DNA of 64,000 nt from an uncultured Brevibacillus sp. (GTDB lineage: Bacteria; Bacillota; Bacilli; Brevibacillales; Brevibacillaceae): contig NZ_CANMZW010000018.1 in assembly GCF_947502445.1 (NCBI RefSeq), positions 46,852 to 110,851 on the forward strand, given 5' to 3'. Each line of letters opens with the position of its first letter. Position 1 is the stretch's first letter. The notes under the pieces are model-generated. The model was not told the origin of the DNA. It worked only from the letters and a program-made list of their open reading frames with translations, and did no database searches. Both the position numbers and the translations under genes were made by a program. This document shows, piece after piece, positions 46,008 through 54,829 of this stretch.

Positions 46008-46190
46008 TTAGCTATCAATCCGATGACGGTTGCATTCGATAAGAATTCCTGCTTTATAGCGACTACGATTTCGTATGAAGTAATGGCGGCACTGAAAGGC
46101 TTTAATTCGATTATGGCGACCTTCTATGGTCGCGTTTGTTCATCGGCATTGATGGTAATTCACGATTTCACGGATCCAGGTGAATATGAG
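46008..46190 (-). pseudogene. ISL3-family transposase remnant (C-terminal end)
   Basis: On the minus strand a frame reads T-N-A-T-I-E-G-R-H-N-R-I-K, then R-H-Y-F-I-R-N-R and L-I-E-C-N-R-H, ending at TAA (46010-46008). This is the C-terminus of ISL3-type transposases. A TGA at 46142-46140 interrupts the frame, and nothing upstream continues the protein, so only about 60 codons of a decayed element remain. No terminal repeats were recognised. Confidence 0.75.
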
Positions 46191-46334
46191 TGATCTGCTG
46201 TTCAAATGAATATAAATGGTATTCCTTCTCCTGTTTTATATAAAATATTCCAAAGAGCTATAGACTTCAATTAATAATTTCTCTATACTTTCCAGTATTG
46301 CTTGTAATAACTTGCCACAAGGAGAGTGAATCAA

Positions 46335-47009
46335 ATGAAGAAAAAAGCATTTGTAGCTATTATAAGCGCATCAATGCTGGCTAGCATGGGAGCTGGCGCT
46401 TTAGCAGCAACTAAGCTGCAGGAAATTAAAGCTTACCTTAACCCTGAGGTAAGGGTGCAGGTCAATGGAACTCATGTTGCTTTGCGTGATGTCAAGGGTA
46501 ACGTTATTACACCAATCTCCTATCAAGGTGCAAATTATTTTCCTATTCGCTCCATCTCCGACGCACTTGATATAGCAGTCGATTATGATGAGACTACCAA
46601 AACTATTATTTTAGGCGAGAAAGTCGACGGCGTTTCTATTGTTGATGGCTTCAAAGATATGTATCATACGAAAAACTCAGCTCAAACAACCTATAAAGGT
46701 AAGGATTATAAAGAAGCTTATTTCAACAATGGATCTGGCGACCGTAGCACCAACTTTATGCTCTATCCGAATAAAGAGCATCAAACACTATATCTTCAGA
46801 TAGCAGCTGTTAATGGTGATATAAAGGACCTTACTATAGAAGACGGCGATACCAATACGATTTTGAAAAAGATAGATGTGATCAAAGCTGAGGAAGGCTT
46901 GGTTACTGTCCAAGCGGATATCGGTGACGTTAAATCATTGTATATTCACGGAAATGTAAAAGGTGGTACTGCTGTCTTTGTACCATTGACTACTTCGTAT
47001 TATAAATAG
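46335..47009 (+). CDS. Secreted stalk-domain (copper amine oxidase N-like) protein
   Basis: The 224-residue protein has a signal peptide (M-K-K-K-A-F to about residue 26) and then a stalk domain. V-Q-V-N-G, P-I-S-Y-Q-G-A-N-Y-F-P-I-R-S-I-S-D-A-L and the Y-D-E-T-T-K-T-I marker are the usual signature. The second half (about 100-224) is not recognised. Stalk domains are common in surface proteins of this group and are not enzymes. Start ATG 46335 follows GGAG; a GTG at 46326 is too close to that site. Confidence 0.82.
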   Translation: MKKKAFVAIISASMLASMGAGALAATKLQEIKAYLNPEVRVQVNGTHVALRDVKGNVITPISYQGANYFPIRSISDALDIAVDYDETTKTIILGEKVDGVSIVDGFKDMYHTKNSAQTTYKGKDYKEAYFNNGSGDRSTNFMLYPNKEHQTLYLQIAAVNGDIKDLTIEDGDTNTILKKIDVIKAEEGLVTVQADIGDVKSLYIHGNVKGGTAVFVPLTTSYYK

Positions 47010-47017
47010 GTCTTATT

Positions 47018-47057
47018 TAACAAAGGGTATCTCACGAAGGAGATACCCTTTGTTTCT
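47018..47057 (+). terminator. Rho-independent terminator after the stalk-domain gene
   Basis: AAAGGGTATCTC and GAGATACCCTTT form 12-bp arms around ACGAAG, followed by GTTTC. Confidence 0.85.
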
Positions 47058-47221
47058 ATTTCAGCATTTGAAAGCCGCATTATGTCACACCTGAGTGTTT
47101 ACTTAAAGGGATAATACCAATGTATCAGGCTTTTTCCTATTTCATACCCCAATTTGGGTTCTATTTAGCGTATAAAACAAAAACAACAACCAGTATTTTG
47201 TTTGAAGCATATTCTTACCAA

Positions 47222-47275
47222 AAACAAATTGAAGCATATCTTTGCCACCGTGGCAAAAATATGCTTCAATCTACA
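47222..47275 (-). terminator. Long hairpin downstream of tRNA-Ser
   Basis: Arms starting ATTGAAGCATAT and ending GGCA/TGCC span 20 bp each around CCG with one mismatch. On the minus strand they are followed by TTTGTTTTTGG, so it probably ends the tRNA transcript. No gene is seen in 47058-47221. Confidence 0.65.
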
Positions 47276-47306
47276 TACAGCAACGTTATGCTTTTCCTTT
47301 TTTAAG

Positions 47307-47395
47307 CGGAGAGAGTGGGATTCGAACCCACGCACGCCTCACGACGCCTAACGCATTTCGAGTGCGTCCCCTTATGACCACTTGGGTATCTCTCC
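47307..47395 (-). tRNA. tRNA-Ser (anticodon CGA)
   Basis: The 89-nt class II tRNA pairs GGAGAGA with TCTCTCC-type ends and has a T-arm GTTCGAATCC. The long variable arm (GGCGTCGTGAGGCGT region) is the Ser hallmark. The anticodon stem ACGCA/TGCGT encloses CTCGAAA, giving anticodon CGA for UCG. CCA is not encoded. Confidence 0.93.
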
Positions 47396-47566
47396 ATATT
47401 GGTTGATCAGAAACATTATTTACTATAGCAAATCGTCGTCAAAAGTGCAAGACTTAAGTCCACGGGGTTCCTCTTGATTTGCGCGTTGCATTAGGCCAAA
47501 CTAGTATCCATGTACAAAAATGGTCATGACCGTTTTGGCTTATTAGATGAAAAGTGAGGAACATAC

Positions 47567-48286
47567 ATGAAACGTGAACGTTTGGACAAGGTGCTGGCAA
47601 ATATGGGGCTTGGCACCCGTAAGGAAGTGAAGGTACTGGTAAAGCAAGGCTTGGTCGTGGTCGAGGGCGTCGTCGCTACTGATCCAGGCATGCATGTAAT
47701 TGCAGAAGAACAAGAGATTATCGTGGACGGTGAGCCGCTCAATTTCAAGCGCTGGGTGTACGTCCTCCTGAACAAGCCGCCTGGAGTGGTTTCAGCGACT
47801 GAGGACAATGTTCATGAAACAGTCGTGGACTTGCTGCCTTATGAATGGGCGATCAAGGTACATCCCGTTGGGCGATTGGACATTGATACAGAAGGTCTTT
47901 TGCTATTGACCAACGACGGCCAGCTATCGCATAGTCTGCTCTCTCCGAAAAAGAAGGTAGACAAGGAATATTTCGCTCGCATCGATGGTCGCGTAACAGA
48001 AGAGCATGTACAAGAGTTTGCCAAAGGAGTTGAGCTGGAGGACTTTACTACGCTGCCGGCAAAGCTGGAGATTCTGTCTTCGGGCGAGACCTCTGAGATT
48101 CGCGTGACGATTATGGAAGGCAAGTTCCATCAAGTAAAGCGGATGTTTGCCGCTTTTGAGTTGCATGTTACTTACTTGCAGCGCGTTCGCATGGGTCCTC
48201 TCCACCTCGATCCATCATTAAAGCCGGGTGAATACCGGGAACTGACGGAAGAAGAACTGAACATGCTACAAAATGTGAATAAATAA
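47567..48286 (+). CDS. RsuA-family rRNA pseudouridine synthase
   Basis: The 239-residue protein has an N-terminal S4 RNA-binding domain (R-L-D-K-V-L-A-N-M-G, about 4-60) and an RsuA/RluB catalytic domain with the active Asp in G-R-L-D-I-D-T-E-G-L-L-L-L. Comparison by length and motif favours the 16S U516 enzyme (RsuA), but RluB-type 23S activity cannot be excluded. It lies on the plus strand between tRNA-Ser and tadA and ends at its own terminator. Confidence 0.9.
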   Translation: MKRERLDKVLANMGLGTRKEVKVLVKQGLVVVEGVVATDPGMHVIAEEQEIIVDGEPLNFKRWVYVLLNKPPGVVSATEDNVHETVVDLLPYEWAIKVHPVGRLDIDTEGLLLLTNDGQLSHSLLSPKKKVDKEYFARIDGRVTEEHVQEFAKGVELEDFTTLPAKLEILSSGETSEIRVTIMEGKFHQVKRMFAAFELHVTYLQRVRMGPLHLDPSLKPGEYRELTEEELNMLQNVNK

Positions 48287-48293
48287 GCGTCAA

Positions 48294-48341
48294 AAGAAGC
48301 CGCCGGTTACGTCATGCTTGCCCCGAGCGGCTTTCCTTTTG
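48294..48341 (+). terminator. Terminator between the pseudouridine synthase gene and tadA
   Basis: GAAGCCGC and GCGGCTTTC pair, with CGG/CCG inside, followed by CTTTTG. Confidence 0.7.
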
Positions 48342-48347
48342 TTTAGG

Positions 48348-49426
<1,079 letters not shown>

Positions 49427-49487
49427 GGTGACAAACCTCCTGCAAATTTTTTACAAGTTGTGCTGGATAAACCTTAGTTCTTTCGTG

Positions 49488-49509
49488 TATAATAGAGAAC
49501 AAATGTTCT
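49488..49509 (+). promoter_or_regulatory. Promoter -10 with SOS (LexA/DinR)-like box of the DinB-family gene
   Basis: TATAAT at 49488-49493 is followed directly by AGAACAAATGTTCT (49496-49509). That is 12 of 14 matches to the Bacillus SOS box CGAACRNRYGTTYG, and the GAAC-N4-GTTC core is intact. The -35 region is weak. Confidence 0.6.
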
Positions 49510-49533
49510 TATTACCTGTTAGGAGGGTTCTGC

Positions 49534-50037
49534 ATGTTCACTACCATTGATTCATTCGTAATGCTGTGGGAGGTTGAAGCCAAGAATACTCAACAAATTT
49601 TGGATACATGTACAGATGCGTCTCTCCAACAAAGCGTGACAAGTGACCACAGAACGCTGGGACGCCTTGCCTGGCATGTCGTTACGTCGGTCCACGAGAT
49701 GCTCACTCGTACTGGCCTGCAATTTGCAGGGGCAGATCCTGATTCTCCCATCCCGGCTACCGCACAAGAAATCAGTGCCGCATGGACAAAAACAAGCGAA
49801 GCAATGGTTCAAGCTTTGCGCGATCAATGGAAAGACAGCACCCTGCAAGAGGAATCAGATATGTACGGTGATCAATGGCCCAATGGTTTGACTTTGCAAA
49901 TTTTGATTCATCACATGATTCACCATCGCGGACAAATGACTGTCCTGATGCGCCAAGCAGGATTAAAAGTACCTGGTGTCTATGGTCCAACCCTTGAAGA
50001 CTGGGCTTCATTTGGCATGGAAGCACCGACCTTATAG
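49534..50037 (+). CDS. DinB-family (YfiT-like) four-helix protein
   Basis: The 167-residue protein has the DinB metal-binding four-helix bundle: L-G-R-L-A-W-H-V-V supplies one His, and I-H-H-M-I-H-H-R-G-Q supplies the paired His of the triad. Members include metal-dependent thiol transferases and damage-inducible proteins of unknown role. Start ATG 49534 follows TAGGAGGG. The SOS-like box at its promoter suggests DNA-damage induction, as for B. subtilis dinB. Confidence 0.87.
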   Translation: MFTTIDSFVMLWEVEAKNTQQILDTCTDASLQQSVTSDHRTLGRLAWHVVTSVHEMLTRTGLQFAGADPDSPIPATAQEISAAWTKTSEAMVQALRDQWKDSTLQEESDMYGDQWPNGLTLQILIHHMIHHRGQMTVLMRQAGLKVPGVYGPTLEDWASFGMEAPTL

Positions 50038-50198
50038 GACACTTCTTCCACTACCAGAGCCCTTTTTAATTGCAAATATCGTTGATTCACGAAGTTTTTG
50101 TCCGAACCTGCTCACATACTCTCTGCGAGATTACATACATTAATGATGTACGGAAGTTCTATGTAATCGATAGATAGCCTCTATTTGGAGGGATGTGA

Positions 50199-50696
50199 GT
50201 GGGCTTAACCTCAGCAAGCACCTTGTTTGATTGCTTTCACAGTCCGACTAGAGGGCTACTGGCCAAGGAGGACGTATTCTCCCACATTGAACAAACGATA
50301 TCGACTCTGTCAGGTCCGTTCGAGATTATCGTGGGAGCCGATTCACAGCTAAAAAGTCGTGGGACGTTTTTTGCCCTTGTCATTACGGTTATTCGTGCTG
50401 GACACGGAGGCACGTTCTTTTATCACAAATTCCAGGAACGACGCTATTCATCGCTGCAGCAGCGTATTTTCCAGGAGGCGATGTACGCAGTCGGGCTGGC
50501 AAGTGAAGTACGCGAATATCTTCGTGAGCGCAATCATGATACTCCGATCCAGCTTCATTTTGACATCGGTAAAAACGGCCCTACCCGTAAGTTTATCCAA
50601 TCTCTCTTGAGCTTAGCGGAAACCAATCATTTTCGAGCAGAGATCAAACCGAATTCTTTCTGCGCCTCGACGATTGCAGACAAATTTACAAAGTAA
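50199..50696 (+). CDS. YkuK-family RNase H-like protein (DUF458)
   Basis: The 165-residue protein matches the YkuK/DUF458 family. It opens F-H-S-P-T-R-G, has the RNase H-like strand I-V-G-A-D-S-Q with an Asp, and later H-F-D-I-G and the conserved tail P-x-S-F-C-A-S-T-I-A-D-K-x-T-K. The function is unknown. Start is GTG 50199 after GGAGGGATG. It ends at a terminator and is separate from the PTS genes downstream. Confidence 0.88.
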   Translation: MGLTSASTLFDCFHSPTRGLLAKEDVFSHIEQTISTLSGPFEIIVGADSQLKSRGTFFALVITVIRAGHGGTFFYHKFQERRYSSLQQRIFQEAMYAVGLASEVREYLRERNHDTPIQLHFDIGKNGPTRKFIQSLLSLAETNHFRAEIKPNSFCASTIADKFTK

Positions 50697-50789
50697 ACGA
50701 ACGGATGACGTTTACCCAAGTAAGAAAATCTTTATCGATGCGCTCCGGAATTCACAAGCGTCACGCTTATAGATTCCTATACGTTAACA

Positions 50790-50836
50790 AAAAGCATCAG
50801 GCGGAATGCTCTATTGCATCCGCCTGCTTTCTTTTA
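50790..50836 (+). terminator. Rho-independent terminator after ykuK
   Basis: AGGCGGA and TCCGCCT pair, with outer AGCA/TGCT, followed by TTCTTTT. The stretch 50697-51021 shows no gene. Confidence 0.75.
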
Positions 50837-51021
50837 GGCGAAGTTCAGACAAGCTCGATCACCTATTCGGGACTAACCTGTTTAACTCCTGCCCAGTCCG
50901 ATCCTCCAAACTGCAGGGTGACTTACTCACCTGCAATCCGATTGATCATACACCTTCTACATTTCAACATAGCACGTTATTCACTTCCCAAAAAGTTTCA
51001 ACCCTTTAATCACCTTGGTCA

Positions 51022-51050
51022 TTGACAATATCCAAGACGTCAGCTATGAT
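51022..51050 (+). promoter_or_regulatory. Sigma-A promoter of the glcT/PTS region
   Basis: TTGACA (51022-51027), 17 bp, TATGAT (51045-51050). Confidence 0.85.
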
Positions 51051-51076
51051 AAGCAATAATTGAAGCGTTTTCACAC

Positions 51077-51152
51077 GGCGTGTTACTGGTGATGCAGGCA
51101 TGAGCCGAGAAGATCTTTTTATTACTAAAAAGGTTTTTTCGGCTCTTTTTTG
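51077..51152 (+). promoter_or_regulatory. RAT antiterminator and overlapping terminator before glcT
   Basis: The RAT core GTGTTACTGGTGATGCAGGC (51080-51099) overlaps a terminator whose arms GAGCCGA (51102-51108) and TCGGCTC (51139-51145) are followed by TTTTTT. GlcT dimers binding the RAT would prevent termination. Confidence 0.75.
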
Positions 51153-51172
51153 TCTAAAGGTGGTGGAATTGG

Positions 51173-52030
51173 TTGTCCCGTGAACAGGAGAAAACATATA
51201 CGATCACGCGCGTGTTAAACCACAACGTCGTACTTGTGGAGGAGCCTGGCTCCAAACAGGAGATTGTGCTATTCGGCAAAGGGATCGGATTCAGTACAAA
51301 ACCCGGGAACATCATTCCTGCCCATGACCAACGTGTGGAGAAGCGTTTCAGATTAGAAAATGAAAGTCATCAGAAGCAGTATCAAACGTTGCTCAGTCAA
51401 GTCGACCCAGCCGTTGTAGGAATCGCAGAAGAAATTATTGCCCTGATTGCCACTGAAATTACGCCACAATTGAACGAACACGTCCATGTAGCCTTGCCTG
51501 ATCATATCCAGTTCGCGATCTATCGCTTGAACAACGGCATGGAGATCGTGAATCCATTCCTGTTCGAAATCCAGACCTTGTACACGAAAGAGTACGCACT
51601 GGCAAAACGGGCAGCGGATATGATCAAAAAAGCATTTGCGCTGGACATTCCTGACAGTGAAATCGGCTTTCTAGCCCTGCATATTCATTCTGCAATTAGC
51701 TACGTGCCTGTCAAAAAGGCTGTTCAGTTCACTAACATCATCAGTGAACTGGTGAATATAATTGAGCAACGAACAGGAAAAACCATCGAAAGAAGTACAG
51801 TCGATTACGTTCGCCTCATTACTCATTTACGGTTTGCCGTAGAACGAATTCGGCAGCAAAAGTCGATTATTAATCCACTTTTGGACCGAGTCAAAACAAC
51901 GATACCCGAAGCCTACGAGCTTGCCTCTGAGCTAGCTTCCTATATCTCCTCCCGTCTGGAGGTAATCGTACCAGAAGACGAGGTTGGATACATGGCTTTG
52001 CATGTGTATCGCTTATCCCAACAATCCTAA
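51173..52030 (+). CDS. glcT: PTS antiterminator GlcT (BglG/SacY family)
   Basis: The 285-residue protein has an N-terminal RNA-binding CAT domain (about 8-63; V-L-N-H-N-V-V-L-V, F-G-K-G-I-G-F) and two PRD domains (about 70-170 and 175-285). The regulatory histidines lie in L-N-E-H-V-H-V-A-L-P-D-H and L-A-L-H-I-H. Glucose flux leaves it unphosphorylated and active, letting transcription pass RAT terminators. It starts at TTG 51173. A RAT precedes the gene itself and another precedes EIIA, so it probably controls its own operon. Confidence 0.93.
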   Translation: MSREQEKTYTITRVLNHNVVLVEEPGSKQEIVLFGKGIGFSTKPGNIIPAHDQRVEKRFRLENESHQKQYQTLLSQVDPAVVGIAEEIIALIATEITPQLNEHVHVALPDHIQFAIYRLNNGMEIVNPFLFEIQTLYTKEYALAKRAADMIKKAFALDIPDSEIGFLALHIHSAISYVPVKKAVQFTNIISELVNIIEQRTGKTIERSTVDYVRLITHLRFAVERIRQQKSIINPLLDRVKTTIPEAYELASELASYISSRLEVIVPEDEVGYMALHVYRLSQQS

Positions 52031-52045
52031 ATACAACTTAATCCT

Positions 52046-52135
52046 GCGTGTTACTAGTTCGACTAGGCATGAGCGGTGAGATCATACGGACATAGTAAGT
52101 ATGTCGTATGTTTTAGCCGTTTCATGCCTATTTTC
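52046..52135 (+). promoter_or_regulatory. Second RAT antiterminator and terminator, before EIIA
   Basis: GTGTTACTAGTTCGACTAGGC (in 52048-52068) resembles the first RAT, and strongly resembles the ptsG RAT of B. subtilis as I recall it. The terminator arms GGCATGAGCGG (52066-52076) and CCGTTTCATGCC (52117-52128) are followed by TATTTTC. Confidence 0.75.
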
Positions 52136-52159
52136 GTTCAGACGCAAAAGGAGGAAATT

Positions 52160-52657
52160 ATGTTACGCAGCTTGTTTTCCCGCAAAAAACAACAACAGGA
52201 AGTATCTTTTTTAGCACCATTGACCGGTACGATTGTGCCGCTTTCCGAAGTGCCCGATCCTGTCTTCGCCCAGAAAGTAGTCGGTGATGGCGTTGCGATT
52301 TTGCCAACAGAAGGACTACTGCTTTCGCCAATCGATGGAAAGGTGACTCATCTTTTTCCCACTCACCACGCTATTGGACTGACTGCGGAGAGTGGGCTGG
52401 AGATATTGATGCATATCGGAATTGACACCGTCAAGCTGAAAGGTCAAGGCTTTACCCCTTTTGTTGCAGTAGGTGACCAAATCAAAGCTGGTGATAAATT
52501 GATTCAGTTTGACACTGGTGTTCTTCAGGAAGCCGGATGCCCGATTGTTACCCCGATCGTCATTACAAACGGCGATCTGGTTGCAGAAAAAAACATTGTA
52601 GCCAAAACAACGGTGCAGGCAGGGCAAGAGCCGCTCATGACCGTCGTTTTAAAATAG
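52160..52657 (+). CDS. PTS glucose-type EIIA protein
   Basis: The 165-residue free-standing EIIA-Glc has the phosphorylated His85 in I-L-M-H-I-G-I-D-T-V and the partner His70 in T-H-H-A-I-G. It takes phosphate from HPr and passes it to EIIB. In B. subtilis EIIA is fused to PtsG; here it is a separate gene between glcT and ptsH, while the EIIBC gene is at the end. Start ATG 52160 follows AAGGAGG; the upstream frame to 52076 falls inside the attenuator. Confidence 0.93.
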   Translation: MLRSLFSRKKQQQEVSFLAPLTGTIVPLSEVPDPVFAQKVVGDGVAILPTEGLLLSPIDGKVTHLFPTHHAIGLTAESGLEILMHIGIDTVKLKGQGFTPFVAVGDQIKAGDKLIQFDTGVLQEAGCPIVTPIVITNGDLVAEKNIVAKTTVQAGQEPLMTVVLK

Positions 52658-52694
52658 ATGCTCGCAAGCCAAAGGACATAAAGGGAGGTAGCGC

Positions 52695-52952
52695 ATGATT
52701 GAATTTCAGGTAACGGTAATGGTCGAGGGAGGGCTTCACGCTCGTCCAGCCGCTCTTTTAGTTAATAGAGCAGCCCAATCCCAATCCAAAATCACCTTGA
52801 ACAAGGGAGATAAACAGGCGGATGGGCGCAGTATTCTTGGCATCATGACATTAGGTGTCGCACAGGGTGATCATCTCACAGTCCAAATCGAGGGCTCGGA
52901 TGAGGAACATGTAGCCTGGGCTATTCAGCAAATGTTTCACGCAAGCTCCTGA
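52695..52952 (+). CDS. ptsH: Phosphocarrier protein HPr
   Basis: The 85-residue HPr has the catalytic His15 in G-L-H-A-R-P-A and the regulatory Ser46 in G-R-S-I-L-G-I-M-T-L-G. It carries phosphate from EI to EIIA. Ser46 phosphorylation by HPrK would support CcpA-dependent catabolite repression, as in other Firmicutes. AAGGGAGG precedes the ATG. It is 20 bp from ptsI. Confidence 0.96.
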   Translation: MIEFQVTVMVEGGLHARPAALLVNRAAQSQSKITLNKGDKQADGRSILGIMTLGVAQGDHLTVQIEGSDEEHVAWAIQQMFHASS

Positions 52953-52972
52953 TAGAGGAAGGTGACTCGTTC

Positions 52973-54685
52973 ATGTTAACAGGAATTCCCGTTTCTCATG
53001 GCATTTCCATTGCACCAGCAGTACGCCTGACACATACTACGCCAACCGCACAAAAGCCAGTGGTTGCATCAGTAGATGTCGCACGAGAGCTGGTGCTTTT
53101 TGACCAAAGCGTTGAGCAAACACGTGAACAGCTAGACCAGCTGCGAGAGCAGACGAACCTGCAATTGGGTCCAGAGAAAGCCGCCATTCTTTCCGCTCAT
53201 CTGGCTTTTTTGGAAGACCCGGCATTTGTCGGAGAAATGAAGTCACTGATCGAGAGCCAATCTATTGACGCTGCTGCTGCGGTTGAGCAGGTTGCCGATC
53301 AGTTTATCAGCTTGTTTGAGAGCATGGACGATGACTATATGCGTGAGCGCGCCGATGACATACGCGATGTCAGCCGTCGTCTAGTCCGCAACCTGTCAGG
53401 GGAAGATTCCTCTGTCTACTATCCGGAGGAACCATTCATATTGGTTGCCTGGGACATCACCCCCTCCGAGACCTTGCAGCTCCCCATCCAAAACGTACGT
53501 GGAATCGTCACGGCAAAAGGTGGAGCGACCTCTCATGCAGCTATTCTGGCTCGTTCGCTCGGCATCCCAGCGGTCATGGGCGTAGGTGAACAGCTTATGG
53601 CAGAGGTTGATTCAGGTGGCTTGCTAATTCTTGATGGAGCAACAGGTGAGCTGTATAACCAGCCTGATCGCGATACCCTTTCTCGCTACCAAGAGAAAGC
53701 CGCGCTCGAAGCAGCAGAGCGTCAAGCCTACGAGGCCATGAGAGATCTGCCTGCCGAAACAGTCGACGGACACCGCGTCCAGCTCGTAGCAAACATGGCC
53801 GTTCCCGAAGAAGCAGATACTCTCGTGGAATCGGGTATTGAGGGAATCGGATTGTTCCGCTCGGAATTCTTGTTTATGGATCGAAGCAGCCTTCCAGACG
53901 AAGAGGAGCAGTTTCAGGCATACAAACGCGTCGCATCTGCCTTTGGCGACAAGCCCGTCATCATCCGCACATTGGACGTTGGTGGCGATAAACACTTGCC
54001 TGCGCTCGCGCTCGCACAGGAGGATAATCCGTTTCTCGGTTTTCGAGCGATCCGCATCTCTCTTGCACGCCCTGCCTTATTCCGGGTACAGCTACGCGCT
54101 CTCTTACGCGCGAGTGCATTTGGACAATTACTCATTATGTTTCCGATGATTTCCCATCTGGAGCAGCTGCGAGAATCCAAAGCGATGCTCGAGCAGGCTA
54201 AATCCGAGCTGCGGGAAGAAGGCATTTCCTTTGACGAAAATATCACGGTCGGCATGATGATGGAAATTCCCGGGGCATGCTTGCAGGCAGATGCCTTTGC
54301 AAAAGAAGTACAATTTTTCAGCATCGGCACCAATGATTTGGTCCAATACACACTGGCTGTCGATCGGATGAACGGAGAAATCGCCGATTTGTACAGCTAC
54401 TACCATCCAGCCGTTTTGCGTCTGATTTCAAACGTTATTGAAGCGTCTCACCGCGCAGGTATCTGGACTGGACTTTGCGGGGAAATGGCTGGAGATCCGT
54501 TAGCGACAAAGCTCCTTTTAGGATTGGGCCTGGATGAGTTCAGTGGTGCTGCGTCAGTCATGCCAAAGGTGAAGGAGCGCATTCGCTCGACTACTCTCGA
54601 GCAGGCAAAACAGCTGGCTGCGCACGCGTTAACCCTTTCTACCGTAGAAGACGTCGTTCGATTTTTAAAGGACGAAACCGAATAA
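52973..54685 (+). CDS. ptsI: PEP-protein phosphotransferase, enzyme I
   Basis: The 570-residue EI has an N-terminal HPr-binding and phosphohistidine domain with His188 in G-G-A-T-S-H-A-A-I. The C-terminal PEP-binding barrel carries G-L-F-R-S-E-F-L-F-M, E-I-P-G-A and L-C-G-E-M-A-G-D. It starts the sugar PTS phosphate chain from PEP. All motifs are intact and the length matches the Bacillus enzyme. It is linked to ptsH and followed 145 bp later by the EIIBC gene. Confidence 0.97.
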   Translation: MLTGIPVSHGISIAPAVRLTHTTPTAQKPVVASVDVARELVLFDQSVEQTREQLDQLREQTNLQLGPEKAAILSAHLAFLEDPAFVGEMKSLIESQSIDAAAAVEQVADQFISLFESMDDDYMRERADDIRDVSRRLVRNLSGEDSSVYYPEEPFILVAWDITPSETLQLPIQNVRGIVTAKGGATSHAAILARSLGIPAVMGVGEQLMAEVDSGGLLILDGATGELYNQPDRDTLSRYQEKAALEAAERQAYEAMRDLPAETVDGHRVQLVANMAVPEEADTLVESGIEGIGLFRSEFLFMDRSSLPDEEEQFQAYKRVASAFGDKPVIIRTLDVGGDKHLPALALAQEDNPFLGFRAIRISLARPALFRVQLRALLRASAFGQLLIMFPMISHLEQLRESKAMLEQAKSELREEGISFDENITVGMMMEIPGACLQADAFAKEVQFFSIGTNDLVQYTLAVDRMNGEIADLYSYYHPAVLRLISNVIEASHRAGIWTGLCGEMAGDPLATKLLLGLGLDEFSGAASVMPKVKERIRSTTLEQAKQLAAHALTLSTVEDVVRFLKDETE

Positions 54686-54829
54686 TCGGTTTTGTCACCG
54701 GCACTTTGTAAGCGATTTCATAACGATTGATCAGAATAGTCCTCTCCTGCTCCCTTCATCATTTTCTCCCTACATTCTTAGTGGAGAGCGGCTTTTTGAT
54801 ATACATCTCATTCTAAGGAGGTTTTTCCT

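Noticed and set aside
50705..51025. Plus-strand frames between ykuK and glcT
   Set aside because: They cross the ykuK terminator and the glcT promoter and have no protein-like features.
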